From: Streptomyces sp. NBC_01571
Lineage (GTDB): Bacteria; Actinomycetota; Actinomycetes; Streptomycetales; Streptomycetaceae
Length of the DNA stretch: 64,000 bases
Assembly: GCF_026339875.1 (NCBI RefSeq)
Contig: NZ_JAPEPZ010000003.1
Location: 186,001-250,000, forward strand
Direction of reading: 5' to 3'
Position numbers and translations under genes: made by a program. Position 1 is the stretch's first letter, and the number at the start of each line of letters is the position of its first letter. The notes under the pieces are model-generated. The model ran no database searches, was not told the DNA's origin, and worked only from the letters and a program-made list of their open reading frames with translations. Shown here in pieces: positions 34,381 to 42,860 of this stretch.

Positions 34381-35487
34381 CGCCTGCCCGGCGGCCAGGA
34401 TCACCCGCGACGCATTGAGGTCACGGTCATGTACAGCACCACAGCCGGCGCACGTCCACCCGCGCACGTGCAACGGCTTCTTCCCGTCCACGGTCCAGCA
34501 CACGTGGCAAGTCTGGGAGGAGGGCAGCCAACGCGACACGACGCCCCCATGCCGACCCGCGCGGGCCGCCTTGTCCTCGAGCATGCGGCGGAAGGCAGCC
34601 CATCCCGCATCGTGGACGGACTTCGCCAGCCGGGTGCGTGCGAGCCCGCTGACCGCAAGGTCTTCGAGGTAGACCGCTTGGTTTTCGCGGACGATCCTCG
34701 ACGTTTCCTTGTGGAGCCAGTCCCGGCGCGCGTCGGCGACCTGGGCGTGTACTCGTGCGACGCGGACACGGGCCTTGGCCCGGTTCTTCGATCCCTTCGC
34801 CTTCCGGCTCAGGGCCTGCTGGGCCTTCCTCAAACGGCCTTCGGCCCGGCGCAGGAAACGCGGATTGCCGATCACCGTGCCGTCCGAGAGAACGGCGTAG
34901 GTGCTCAGGCCCAGGTCGATGCCGACCTCGGTGCCGGCAGGCGGCAGCGGCGCGGGCTCGACCTCCACCACGAAACTGGCGAAGCACCGGCCGGCCGCGT
35001 CCTGGATCACGGTCACCGACGACGGGGCAGACGGCAGCGGCCGCGACCAGCGCACGCGTACGTCACCGATCTCCGCCAGGTTCAACCTGCCGTCCGCCCG
35101 CAGCCGGAACCCGTTCTTGGGGAACCTGACCGACTGGCGGCTGTCCCGCTTCGACTTGAACCGTGGCAATCCGAACCGGCGCCCCGACCGCTTCCCCGAC
35201 ACCGAATCGAAAAAGTTTCTGTAGGCCGCGTCCAGGTCTCGCACCGCGGACTGCAGGACATCGACGGACACCTCCGCGAGCCACGCCCGCTCGGCTGTCC
35301 GCTTCGCCTCCGTGATCACCCGCCGGGCCAACACCCCGCTGGAGATACGGAACTTGTCCGCCCCATAGGCAGCCTTTCTTGCGGCCAGCGCGTCGTTGTA
35401 GACCACCCGCGCACAGCCGAACGTACGGGCCAGCGCAACGCGCTGGCCCGGCGTCGGCTCGATACGGAAGGAGTAACGCAGATGCAC
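34243..35487 (-). CDS. tnpB: TnpB RNA-guided endonuclease
   Basis: About 414 residues from GTG 35487 (VHLRYSFRIEPTPGQ is the usual TnpB start; an ATG at 35520 adds eleven residues). The RuvC catalytic residues look intact: Asp in VGIDLGLSTYAVL, Glu in AVYLEDLAVSGLA and Asp in HDRDLNASRVI. Between the last two is a four-Cys zinc finger, CHVC and CAGC. TnpB is the ancestor of Cas12 and cuts DNA guided by a transposon-encoded RNA, which keeps the element in place. The gene is full length and not frameshifted, so it may be active. Confidence 0.92.
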   Translation of the reverse strand: MHLRYSFRIEPTPGQRVALARTFGCARVVYNDALAARKAAYGADKFRISSGVLARRVITEAKRTAERAWLAEVSVDVLQSAVRDLDAAYRNFFDSVSGKRSGRRFGLPRFKSKRDSRQSVRFPKNGFRLRADGRLNLAEIGDVRVRWSRPLPSAPSSVTVIQDAAGRCFASFVVEVEPAPLPPAGTEVGIDLGLSTYAVLSDGTVIGNPRFLRRAEGRLRKAQQALSRKAKGSKNRAKARVRVARVHAQVADARRDWLHKETSRIVRENQAVYLEDLAVSGLARTRLAKSVHDAGWAAFRRMLEDKAARAGRHGGVVSRWLPSSQTCHVCWTVDGKKPLHVRGWTCAGCGAVHDRDLNASRVILAAGQADRRNASGGPVRPGVAIPHQAGPVERGTHSKPQPVSTGRQAGVPAL

Positions 35488-35642
35488 GCGACCAACGTAC
35501 AAGCCGCCACCGACCATCACCCCGCAAGCCGTCGACGGTGGACGGTGATCAGCGCAGTCGGCGACTCATCACTCCCTGCCCTGCTCCGCAGGGGTCCGTT
35601 TCCTCCCCGGCCGGAAGGCCGGGCCGTCCACGGAGGAACCCG

Positions 35643-36635
35643 ATGACCACCACACACATCCTCGTCACCGGCGGCGCGGGGTTCATCGGATCGCACTACG
35701 TGCGCACCCTGCTCGGCCCGGCCGGCCCCGGCGACGTCCACGTCACCGTCCTCGACAAGCTCACCTACGCCGGCAACCCCGCCAACCTCGACCCGGTCCG
35801 CGGCCACCCCGGCTTCCGCTTCGTCCACGGCGACATCCGCGACACCCGCCTGGTGGCCGAACTCGTCGCCGGACACGAGCAGATCGTGCACTTCGCCGCC
35901 GAGTCCCACGTCGACCGCTCCATCCTCGGCGCCGCCGAGTTCATCACCACCAACGTGCTGGGCACCCAGACCCTGCTGGACGCGGCGCTGCGCCGGCCCG
36001 GCGGCCGGGCCCGCTTCCTGCACGTGTCCACCGACGAGGTCTACGGTTCCCTGGCCGAGGGGTCCTGGCCGGAGAGCGACCCGTTGCGGCCAAACTCCCC
36101 CTACGCCGCCTCCAAGGCCTCCTCCGACCTGGTGGCCCTGTCCTACCACCGCACCCACGGCCTGGATGTACGGGTGACGCGCTGCTCCAACAACTACGGC
36201 CACCACCACTTCCCCGAGAAGGTCATCCCGCTGTTCGTCACCAACCTCCTCGACGGGCACCGCGTCCCGCTGTACGGGGAAGGGCTGAACGTACGGGACT
36301 GGCTGCACATCGACGACCACGTGCAGGCCCTGGAACTGGTGCGCACCGGCGGCCGGCCGGGCGAGGTGTACAACATCGGCGGCGGCACCGAGCTGAGCAA
36401 CAAGGAACTGACCACGCTGCTGCTGGACCTGGCCGGGGCGGGCTGGGACAGCGTCGAGCACGTGCCCGACCGGCTGGGCCACGACCTGCGCTACTCGGTC
36501 GACTGCGGCAAGATCTCCCGCGAGCTGGGCTACCGGCCCCGCAAGGACTTCACCCAGGGCCTGGCGGAGACCTTCGCCTGGTACCGCGACAACCGTTCCT
36601 GGTGGGAACCCCTCAAGCACAAGGCCGCCCTGTGA
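35643..36635 (+). CDS. rmlB: dTDP-glucose 4,6-dehydratase
   Basis: A 330-residue extended SDR. ILVTGGAGFIGSHYVRTLLG is the NAD site, HFAAESHVDRSI and STDEVYGSLAEG carry the Thr-Asp-Glu catalytic set, and YAASKASSDL holds Tyr-x3-Lys. RCSNNYGHHHFPEKVIPLFV is the sugar-binding region. It converts dTDP-glucose to dTDP-4-keto-6-deoxyglucose. Its ribosome site GGAGGAA is part of the IS605-type left-end sequence just before the ATG, so its translation start may depend on the inserted element. Confidence 0.95.
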   Translation: MTTTHILVTGGAGFIGSHYVRTLLGPAGPGDVHVTVLDKLTYAGNPANLDPVRGHPGFRFVHGDIRDTRLVAELVAGHEQIVHFAAESHVDRSILGAAEFITTNVLGTQTLLDAALRRPGGRARFLHVSTDEVYGSLAEGSWPESDPLRPNSPYAASKASSDLVALSYHRTHGLDVRVTRCSNNYGHHHFPEKVIPLFVTNLLDGHRVPLYGEGLNVRDWLHIDDHVQALELVRTGGRPGEVYNIGGGTELSNKELTTLLLDLAGAGWDSVEHVPDRLGHDLRYSVDCGKISRELGYRPRKDFTQGLAETFAWYRDNRSWWEPLKHKAAL

Positions 36636-36666
36636 ACGGGTGAGCCCCGGCGGGGCCGCGCGGTCG

Positions 36667-36714
36667 CACACCGGTGCCCCGAAGACCCGTACAGGTCTTC
36701 GGGGCACCGGTGTG
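36667..36714. terminator. 21-bp-arm hairpin after rmlB
   Basis: CACACCGGTGCCCCGAAGAC (plus C) at 36667-36687 pairs perfectly with its complement ending at 36714 around the six-base loop CGTACA. It lies 32 bp after the rmlB stop and should end the sugar transcript before the ArsR-MFS pair. Confidence 0.85.
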
Positions 36715-36808
36715 ACAGTCCCTCGGATCGGCAGCGGGCGGGAGGCATCGGCAGAAGGTCCCGCGCGCCGGACAGCGGATTCCGGGAGTCCGCGCCAATC
36801 CCCTTGCG

Positions 36809-36834
36809 CAATGGTCAAGAATCGTTGACCATTG
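36809..36834. promoter_or_regulatory. 26-bp inverted-repeat operator of the ArsR-type regulator
   Basis: CAATGGTCAA (36809-36818), six-base spacer, TTGACCATTG (36825-36834). Both arms are perfect. The operator ends five bases before the regulator's ATG at 36840, so there is no room for a normal leader: either transcription starts at the ATG or the start codon is further in. Confidence 0.82.
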
Positions 36835-36839
36835 CTCGC

Positions 36840-37379
36840 ATGCCTACCGACGATCTCCCCGAGACGTTCCACGTCACCACGGACGAACAGCTGCGCGCCG
36901 TCTCCAACCTCACGCGCCACCGGATCATGGCCGTGCTCCGCTTCGAGCCCGCGACGATCACGCAGCTCGCCGAGCGAGTGGGTCTCGCGAAGGGGAGTTC
37001 CAGCTACCACGTACGGCTGCTGGAGCGGGCCGGCCTGGTGAAGGTGGTACGGACACGGAAGGTCCGGGGGGTCACCGAGCGGTACTACGCGATGGCCGCG
37101 CGGTCGATCGCGCTGCCGGATCCCGGCGAGGGAGGGCCGGATGTGCTGATGCGGCACGCGGTGGCGGACCTGGAGGCAGCGCCGGTGGATACCGAGCGGC
37201 ATGTGCGGATGGCGCACCTGCGGCTCACCGAGGAGCAGTTCGCACAGCTGGGGGCGCGGCTGCAGGCACTGACGGACGAGTACCGGGAGCTGTCCGATCC
37301 GTCGCTGCCGGACGCGTCACTCGTCTTCGCACTGTTCCACCCGGCATCGGGCGAGCAGGCCGAAGGAGACGCCAAGTGA
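36840..37379 (+). CDS. ArsR-type winged-helix regulator
   Basis: A 179-residue protein with an ArsR/HTH_20 winged helix: NLTRHRIMAVLRFEPATITQ, LAERVGLAKGSSSYHVRLLE (recognition helix) and GLVKVVRTRKVRG as the wing, followed by a C-terminal helical part. No metal-binding Cys pair is present, so it probably senses a drug or metabolite. It overlaps the following MFS gene as GTGA; regulator plus exporter is a typical self-controlled efflux pair. The palindrome directly upstream is its likely operator. Confidence 0.88.
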   Translation: MPTDDLPETFHVTTDEQLRAVSNLTRHRIMAVLRFEPATITQLAERVGLAKGSSSYHVRLLERAGLVKVVRTRKVRGVTERYYAMAARSIALPDPGEGGPDVLMRHAVADLEAAPVDTERHVRMAHLRLTEEQFAQLGARLQALTDEYRELSDPSLPDASLVFALFHPASGEQAEGDAK

Positions 37380-38671
37380 CCTCAGAAGCCCGGAAGTTGC
37401 CGGCCGGATTCGGACGGCTGTGGACCGCACAGACGATCTCCTCGCTCGGTGACGGGGTGACGCATGCCGCACTGCCGCTGCTCGCGTTGACGTTGACGCG
37501 GGATCCGATGGCGCTCGCCGTCGTCACGGCCGCCGGAACCCTGCCGTGGCTGCTCTTCGGGGTGCTCGGCGGTGCCCTGGTGGACCGCTGGGACCGCCGC
37601 CGCACGATGTGGGTCACCGACGCGGCGCGTGCGGCACTGCTCGCGATACCCGCGGCAGCGGCCGCGCTCGACGTGCTGAGCATTCCACTGCTCGCGGCCG
37701 TCGCCTTCCTCCTCGGCCTCGGCGGACTCTTCTTCGACACGGCCGCCACGGCCTACCTGCCGGATCTGCTCCGCCGCGACCCCGCACTCCTGGAGCGCGC
37801 CAACTCCCGCCTGCGCGGCGCCCAGACCGCCGCGTCCGGCTTCGCCGGGCCGCCCGCGGGCAGTGCCCTGCTCGCGCTCGGGCGGGCGGTCCCGCTGCTC
37901 GCCGACGCGGTGTCGTTCCTGCTCTCCGCACTGCTCGTCCGTACGCTGCCCGCCATGCCCCGCCCCGTGCCGGAGGCCCGCGAGTCGCTGCTTCGGCAGG
38001 CGCGGGCCGGGGCCTCGTACGTCTTCGGGGACCGGGTGCTGCTCGGACTCGCGCTCCGCCCGGCGGTCGGGAACGTCGCCTTCCTCGCCGTGGAGACCGT
38101 CCTCGCCCTCTTCGCGCACGACCGCCTCGGCATCGACACCTACGGCTTCGGCCTGCTCCTCACGGCGGAGGCCACCGGCGGCCTGCTCGGTGCGGGCATC
38201 GCCTCCTTCCTCGGCCGGCGGCTCGGCACCGGTACCGCACTGACCTGCACAGCCGCCGTCGAAGGGCTTGCCATCCTGGGCCTGGCCGCCGCCCCGAACC
38301 CGTACGCGGCCGGGCTGGCGCTCGCCGTCTGCGGGGCCGGCATGGGCGCCACGATGGTGCTCGCCCCCTCCCTCCGGCAGGCGATCGTCCCCGCCCGCCT
38401 GATGGGCCGGGTCGCCTCCACCTCCCGCATGCTCGCCCTGTGCGCCGCCCCCGTCGGGGCCTTCCTCGGCGGCTGGCTGGCCACCGCCTACGACATCCGC
38501 ACCCCGCTCTACGCCGCCGGCGTCCTCCTCCTTGCGATGACGGCCGTCACGGCATCCATGACCAGCAACCGCCGGGTCGAGGCGGCGCTGCGTGCCGCCG
38601 CCCCGGCCGGCGGTCCGGATCACCCGGCAGGCAAGGATCCCGCCCAGGAGAGTGCGCCCGGCTTGGTGTGA
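37376..38671 (+). CDS. MFS efflux transporter paired with the ArsR-type regulator
   Basis: A 431-residue protein with about twelve hydrophobic segments. The N-terminus (FGRLWTAQTISSLGDGVTHA) and the loop LGGALVDRWDRRRTMWVTDA are typical of the MFS_3/macrolide-exporter group. GTG start at 37376, coupled to the regulator. It probably gives resistance to a toxic compound; the substrate is unknown. It may be an independent resistance cassette inserted among the sugar genes, because codon and repeat style differ little but it breaks up the deoxysugar set. Confidence 0.88.
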   Translation: MTSEARKLPAGFGRLWTAQTISSLGDGVTHAALPLLALTLTRDPMALAVVTAAGTLPWLLFGVLGGALVDRWDRRRTMWVTDAARAALLAIPAAAAALDVLSIPLLAAVAFLLGLGGLFFDTAATAYLPDLLRRDPALLERANSRLRGAQTAASGFAGPPAGSALLALGRAVPLLADAVSFLLSALLVRTLPAMPRPVPEARESLLRQARAGASYVFGDRVLLGLALRPAVGNVAFLAVETVLALFAHDRLGIDTYGFGLLLTAEATGGLLGAGIASFLGRRLGTGTALTCTAAVEGLAILGLAAAPNPYAAGLALAVCGAGMGATMVLAPSLRQAIVPARLMGRVASTSRMLALCAAPVGAFLGGWLATAYDIRTPLYAAGVLLLAMTAVTASMTSNRRVEAALRAAAPAGGPDHPAGKDPAQESAPGLV

Positions 38672-39156
38672 CGCCTGCCGCGAAGGCGTCGCAACAGGCC
38701 GGGTGCCAGGCCCGTACGCCGCAGCGCGACCAGGTAACGGGCCGTCATCGAGGAAGAGGAATTCGCTTCAGCTCCGGGCGCGTGAGCACCCGGGTGAATG
38801 TCCCGCACGCCTCGGCCCGCCCATCAGAAGTTCCACCGGACGGTCGACGGAAGGGTCCTCGCCGCAGTTCGGAGGGTTTCCGCCGGAGGGCGAAGAGGTC
38901 CTCGCCGGAGGGTGGCCGGGCCGGCTGGGTCTCGGGCCGGACCGGAGCCTCATGCGGCTGGATGCCCGGCCCGGCGGTGGCCGATGCCGCCGGAGCTCGG
39001 TGCGGCGGTGACCGGAGCCCTGTGTGGCGGTGGGCCGGGGACGGGTGCGGTGTTCGCCGTCGCGGGTGCGCTGAGGGCGTGTTCGCCGTCGCGGGTGCGC
39101 TGGGGCGGTCGCCGTGGTGCCGGGGTGCGGTGGCTGTCTCCGGCCGCCGGGGGTGT
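38672..39156. other. 485-bp gap without a recognisable gene
   Basis: It lies between the convergent MFS (+) and epimerase (-) genes. It contains short direct repeats: GTTCGCCGTCGCGGGTGCGC occurs at about 39051 and again at about 39079, and GAGGGTTTCCGCCGGAGG-like motifs at 38873-38910. I see no promoter, RNA or reading frame with coding character. Confidence 0.5.
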
Positions 39157-39783
39157 TCAGCTGCCGAGGTGCTGGGGGTGCGGGAGCTGCCAGGAGGGGC
39201 CGTAGGAGGTGAGTGCCTCTTCGTAGGTGGGCAGCAGGCCGCGTGCGACGGCCTCGGACAGGCTCGGGGCGGTGGCGTCCTTCTCGGAGCGGATCAGGCC
39301 TGTGGTGGTGGGCCAGGGGATGCCGATGGCCGGGTCGAGGGCCTGGATGTCGACCATGGTGCCGGGGACGTACTCCTCGGAGCACAGGTAGTTCATGCAG
39401 GTGTCGTCGGTCAGGGCGAGGAAGGCGTGGCCGAGGCCGTCGGCGAGGTAGACGCCGATGCCGGAGCCGGCCTCCTGCAGGGTGGTGTCGAACATGCCGA
39501 ACGTCGGGGAGCCGACGCGCAGGTCGACCACCACGTCCAGGGCGGCGCCGCGTACGCAGGTCACCAGTTTCGCCTGGCCGGGCGGCAGGGTGGTGCCGTG
39601 GATGCCGCGCAGGGTGTTGCGGTGGGAGACCGAGAAGTTGACCTGGCGGACGGTGAACGGCTGGCCGCTGCTTCCGGTCAGCTCGCCCAGGCGCCAGGCC
39701 TCGAAGAACCGGCCCCGGTTGTCCGGGAGTTGCGACGGCGTGATCCGGAAGGCGTCGCGGACCTTCATCTCCTCAATGGCCAT
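39157..39783 (-). CDS. dTDP-4-keto-6-deoxyhexose 3,5-epimerase (RmlC-like)
   Basis: A 208-residue cupin-fold epimerase. VRDAFRITPSQLPDNRGRFFE is the family N-terminus, LRGIHGTTLPPGQAKLVTC contains the catalytic His, DVVVDLRVGSPTFG and LGHAFLALTDD follow. It inverts C-5 (and C-3) of the 4-keto sugar, giving the L series. It is more like the secondary-metabolite EvaD/NovW group than primary RmlC in its long C-terminus, but I cannot prove which centres are epimerised. Confidence 0.92.
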   Translation of the reverse strand: MAIEEMKVRDAFRITPSQLPDNRGRFFEAWRLGELTGSSGQPFTVRQVNFSVSHRNTLRGIHGTTLPPGQAKLVTCVRGAALDVVVDLRVGSPTFGMFDTTLQEAGSGIGVYLADGLGHAFLALTDDTCMNYLCSEEYVPGTMVDIQALDPAIGIPWPTTTGLIRSEKDATAPSLSEAVARGLLPTYEEALTSYGPSWQLPHPQHLGS

Positions 39784-39916
39784 GCTTCCTCGGTTCGGGT
39801 CGTCGGGTCGTGGGGTGGTCCGGCCGCGGGGTGACGGGCCGTCAGCAGTGTGGCGGTGTGTGCCGAGGGCGGGGTCCGCGGCCGTCGGGGCCGCGGACCC
39901 CGGGTGGGTGTGCGGG

Positions 39917-41422
39917 TCAGTGCAGCGGGGCCGGGGTGCTCTCCCCCGCCGGTGTGTGCTGCCCGGCCGGGGCGGGCTGCGCGGCCGGGGCGGGCTGCGC
40001 GGCCGGGGCGCGGGTGGGCGCGGCGGCGGGGCGGCGGGAGGGGGCGAGCAGCATGGAGAAGGTCGCCAGGGCCACCGCGACGGCGCCGACCCACATGGCG
40101 GGGACGAGGCCGTCGACGAAGTTGCGTGGTGAGGCGTAGCCGCCGTTGGCGCTGAAGATGGAGGCGAGCAGGGCGACGCCGAGGGCGGCGCCGACCTCGC
40201 GGGTGGCGGCGGTGACGCCGGAGGCGATGCCCTGTTCGTGTTCGGCGACCGAGCCCATGGTGAGGTTCATCAGCGGGGCGTAGAACAGGGCCATGCCGGC
40301 GCCGCAGATCATCAGGGAGGGCAGCTGGGCGGCGTAGGAGACGTCCGGTTCGAGGACGAAGGCCCAATAGACCATGCCGGCGGTCATCATGGCGAGGCCG
40401 AGGGTGACCACGGGTTTGCCGCCGATGCGGTCGGAGACCATGCCGCCGATCGGGGCGACGACCATCGGCATGGCGGTCCAGGCCAGCAGGCGGACGCCGG
40501 CCTGCATGGCGGTGTAGCCCTGGATGTTCTGCAGGAACTGGGTCATCAGGAAGATCGCGCCGAACATGCCGACCGACATCAGGGCGCCGGCCAGGTTGAT
40601 CGCGGTGAAGGCGCGGTTGCGGAACATGCGCATCGGGACCATCGGGTGTTCGGTGCGGTTCTCCCAGACGACGAACAGGGCCATCACGGCGGTGCCGCCG
40701 ATCAGTGCGCCCAGGACCTGCGGGGACGTCCAGCCGTCGCCGTGGCCCTTGATGAGGCCGAGGACGATGCCGAACAGGCCGAGGCTGGCCAGGGCGGTGC
40801 CGACGGCGTCGAGGCGGGAGTGGGCGATACGGCTCTCGGCGAGCTTGCGGAAGGACAGCGGGGCCAGGGCCAGGCCGATCGGCACGTTCAGCCAGAAGAT
40901 CCACTGCCAGGACAGGTGCTCGACGATGGCGCCGCCCACCAGCGGGCCGGCGGCGATGGACAGTCCGTTGACGGCGCCCCAGATGCCCAGGGCCGCGCCG
41001 CGTTTCTCGGCGGGCACGGCGGCGGTCAGCAGGGTCACCGACAGCGGCATGATGATGGCCGCGCCGACGCCCTGGACGGCGCGGGCGGCGACGAGTTCGT
41101 TGATGCCGGGCGCGAGGGCCGCGGCCGCGGAGGCGGCGGTGAACAGCAGCAGGCCCAGGCTGAAGACCTTGCGGCGGCCGAAGCGGTCGCCGAGGGCGGC
41201 GCCGAACATCATCAGGACCGCGAAGGACAGGGTGTAGGCGTTGACCGTCCATTCCAGGTCGGTGAGGCTGCCGCCGAGTTTCTCCCGGATGGTGGGCAGC
41301 GCCGTGATGATGACGAGGTTGTCCAGTCCCGCCATGAACGAGGCGAGGCTGGTGGTGAGAATGGCCCAGAAGACCACCCTCTTGGTTTCACCGCCCGGGG
41401 ATGGGGGGTTGACGGTGCTCAT
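39917..41422 (-). CDS. DHA2-family (EmrB/QacA-type, 14-TM) exporter 1
   Basis: A 501-residue protein with about fourteen membrane segments. Motif A is FGAALGDRFGRRKVFSLGLL and the DHA2 start is LDNLVIITALPTIREKLGGS. The last 40 residues are a Pro/Ala repeat (APAAQPAPAAQPAPAGQ). It belongs to the proton-driven multidrug exporters that usually accompany antibiotic clusters. It is separated from the SnoaL gene upstream by about 240 bp. Confidence 0.9.
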   Translation of the reverse strand: MSTVNPPSPGGETKRVVFWAILTTSLASFMAGLDNLVIITALPTIREKLGGSLTDLEWTVNAYTLSFAVLMMFGAALGDRFGRRKVFSLGLLLFTAASAAAALAPGINELVAARAVQGVGAAIIMPLSVTLLTAAVPAEKRGAALGIWGAVNGLSIAAGPLVGGAIVEHLSWQWIFWLNVPIGLALAPLSFRKLAESRIAHSRLDAVGTALASLGLFGIVLGLIKGHGDGWTSPQVLGALIGGTAVMALFVVWENRTEHPMVPMRMFRNRAFTAINLAGALMSVGMFGAIFLMTQFLQNIQGYTAMQAGVRLLAWTAMPMVVAPIGGMVSDRIGGKPVVTLGLAMMTAGMVYWAFVLEPDVSYAAQLPSLMICGAGMALFYAPLMNLTMGSVAEHEQGIASGVTAATREVGAALGVALLASIFSANGGYASPRNFVDGLVPAMWVGAVAVALATFSMLLAPSRRPAAAPTRAPAAQPAPAAQPAPAGQHTPAGESTPAPLH

Positions 41423-41663
41423 CGAGCATCCTTTCTGGAGGCTGGTCAGTGCGAGATGCTCTTCGCCGTGACCTGTCCGGCCTGCGCCGGCGCATCCGTC
41501 GCCACCGGGCCGGTCCGGCGCCGACGACGCTACGGACGCGTACTCGACTCCTCCTCGAGCCCCGGTGGGCGCCGGTGCGGGGTGCGGGCACGGCGGCGCC
41601 GCGGGGCCCGCGTACCGGTGTCGGTAGGCGGGCGCCGCGGCGTGCGGGCGGCGGTGGGCCCGG

Positions 41664-42134
41664 TCAGGCGAGCTGGCGCTGGAAGGTGGCGATGTCGAAG
41701 TAGAGGGTCTCGTCGATGAGGACGTCGCCGTCGAAGTGGAAGAAGACGGCGACGGGGGCGTCGATGGACTTGCCGCGGTTGGGTATGCCGCGCCAGTCCG
41801 CGTGCTGCTTGCCGCGGGCCTGGGCCTCCAGGATCACCGCGGTGGGCGTGTGGTGCACGTGGTGCAGGTCGTGCTCCAGGTCGGGGAAGGCCGCCTTGAG
41901 GTCGGCGAAGTAGCCCTTCTTGATGGCTTCTTCGCCGATCAGGGGGCCTTCTTCGAAGGCCTGGATGCGGTAGACGCCGCCGCGCGGGAAGGTGGCCAGC
42001 ACGCCGTCGATGTCCCAGGCGATCTCGGCGACCGTGTGCTGCAGGACGACCGCCTCGCGCTTCTTGCGCAGTTCGGCGTCGGGCTGCGGGAGATCCGCGC
42101 CGGGCAGAGTGAATTCGTGTGCTTCGGTGGCCAT
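41664..42134 (-). CDS. SnoaL-like (NTF2-fold) protein 2
   Basis: A 156-residue NTF2-fold protein: VVLQHTVAEIAWDIDGVLAT, EEAIKKGYFADLKAAFPDLE and VAVFFHFDGDVLIDETLYFD fit the SnoaL/nuclear-transport-factor group. ATG 42134 is preferred over 42140 because GGAGGAA is then eight bases upstream. It is possibly a cyclase, isomerase or hydratase acting on the acyl chain; no catalytic proof is visible. Confidence 0.82.
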   Translation of the reverse strand: MATEAHEFTLPGADLPQPDAELRKKREAVVLQHTVAEIAWDIDGVLATFPRGGVYRIQAFEEGPLIGEEAIKKGYFADLKAAFPDLEHDLHHVHHTPTAVILEAQARGKQHADWRGIPNRGKSIDAPVAVFFHFDGDVLIDETLYFDIATFQRQLA

Positions 42135-42248
42135 GACCATTCCTCCACGCATCGGCCTGTTCGGTTGCCGCCGACGCTAGGGCGGCGCGCTCGCTCGGCC
42201 CTCGTTTCCGGCTCGAACCGCCAGGCTGGGGGCGGGTGGTGGGGGTTT

Positions 42249-42818
42249 TCAGGCGGTGGGCTGCAGGCGTGCGGTGTCCTGGGGCGGGCGGTAGGTGGGG
42301 CGGTAGCCGCAGGCCAGGCCGAGGGGGGCGAGCAGCAGGCACAGGCCCATGTCGAGGGGGAAGGGGCGGCCGGTGACGACGCGGTACTCGTCGCGGAAGG
42401 CGAGGGCGAGCAGCGGCATCTGCAGGCGGGGGGTGCCGTCGGGGCGCAGCCGGCCTTCGTCGGTCAGTCCCCACAGGGTCTCGAAGACGGTTTCGGTCTG
42501 GTAGGCGGGGGTGGTGCGCCAGATGACGCGGGTGGTTTCGGGGCCGGGGTTCCACATGGAGTGGACGGCGCCCGGGGGGATGTGGAAGTCGGCGCCCTGG
42601 TCGTACTCGTGGAGGGTGCCGTCGAGCTGGAGGTTGAGGCGGCCGCTTTCCAGGCGCATGTGTTCGGTCTGGCGGGGGTGGTAGTGCTGGGGCGGTTTGA
42701 TGACGGCGGGCGCGTATTCGACGGCGACCTCGACGTAGGCGCCGTCGGTCTCGGCGGCGGTGGTCAGGAAGGTGAGGGTGTCTTTTCCGAGGCGCAGGGT
42801 GTCTCCGGGGCGGGCCAT
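42249..42818 (-). CDS. Cupin-domain protein
   Basis: A 189-residue single cupin. Motif 1 PPQHYHPRQTEHMRLESG supplies His/His/Glu metal ligands and motif 2 FHIPPGAVHSMWNPG supplies the last His. The family includes dioxygenases, isomerases and non-catalytic binding proteins. The C-terminal third is hydrophobic (DMGLCLLLAPLGLACGY), possibly membrane-associated. It lies between SnoaL and MFS genes in the same direction. Confidence 0.83.
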   Translation of the reverse strand: MARPGDTLRLGKDTLTFLTTAAETDGAYVEVAVEYAPAVIKPPQHYHPRQTEHMRLESGRLNLQLDGTLHEYDQGADFHIPPGAVHSMWNPGPETTRVIWRTTPAYQTETVFETLWGLTDEGRLRPDGTPRLQMPLLALAFRDEYRVVTGRPFPLDMGLCLLLAPLGLACGYRPTYRPPQDTARLQPTA

Positions 42819-42860
42819 CGGGTGCCTCTTCTCGTCCGGTGAGGGGGGTGGCGGGGTGGG

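Larger units (their letters stand above)
34230..35636. mobile_element. IS200/IS605-family element carrying only tnpB
   Basis: Right end at about 34230 with GACATCCTCCCTGCC and a stem (AAGGCCGGGACTCCGGCCT); left end within 35598-35640 with TTTCCTCCCCGGCCGG and its complementary stem. There is no Y1 transposase gene (tnpA), so it is an IS1341-type element that would depend on another element for movement. It has landed exactly between rmlA and rmlB, starting at the rmlA stop codon. The exact ends are not proven. Confidence 0.82.

Noticed and set aside
34297..35646. 449-codon plus-strand frame opposite tnpB
   Set aside because: tnpB on the minus strand has all RuvC and zinc-finger motifs; this is its shadow.
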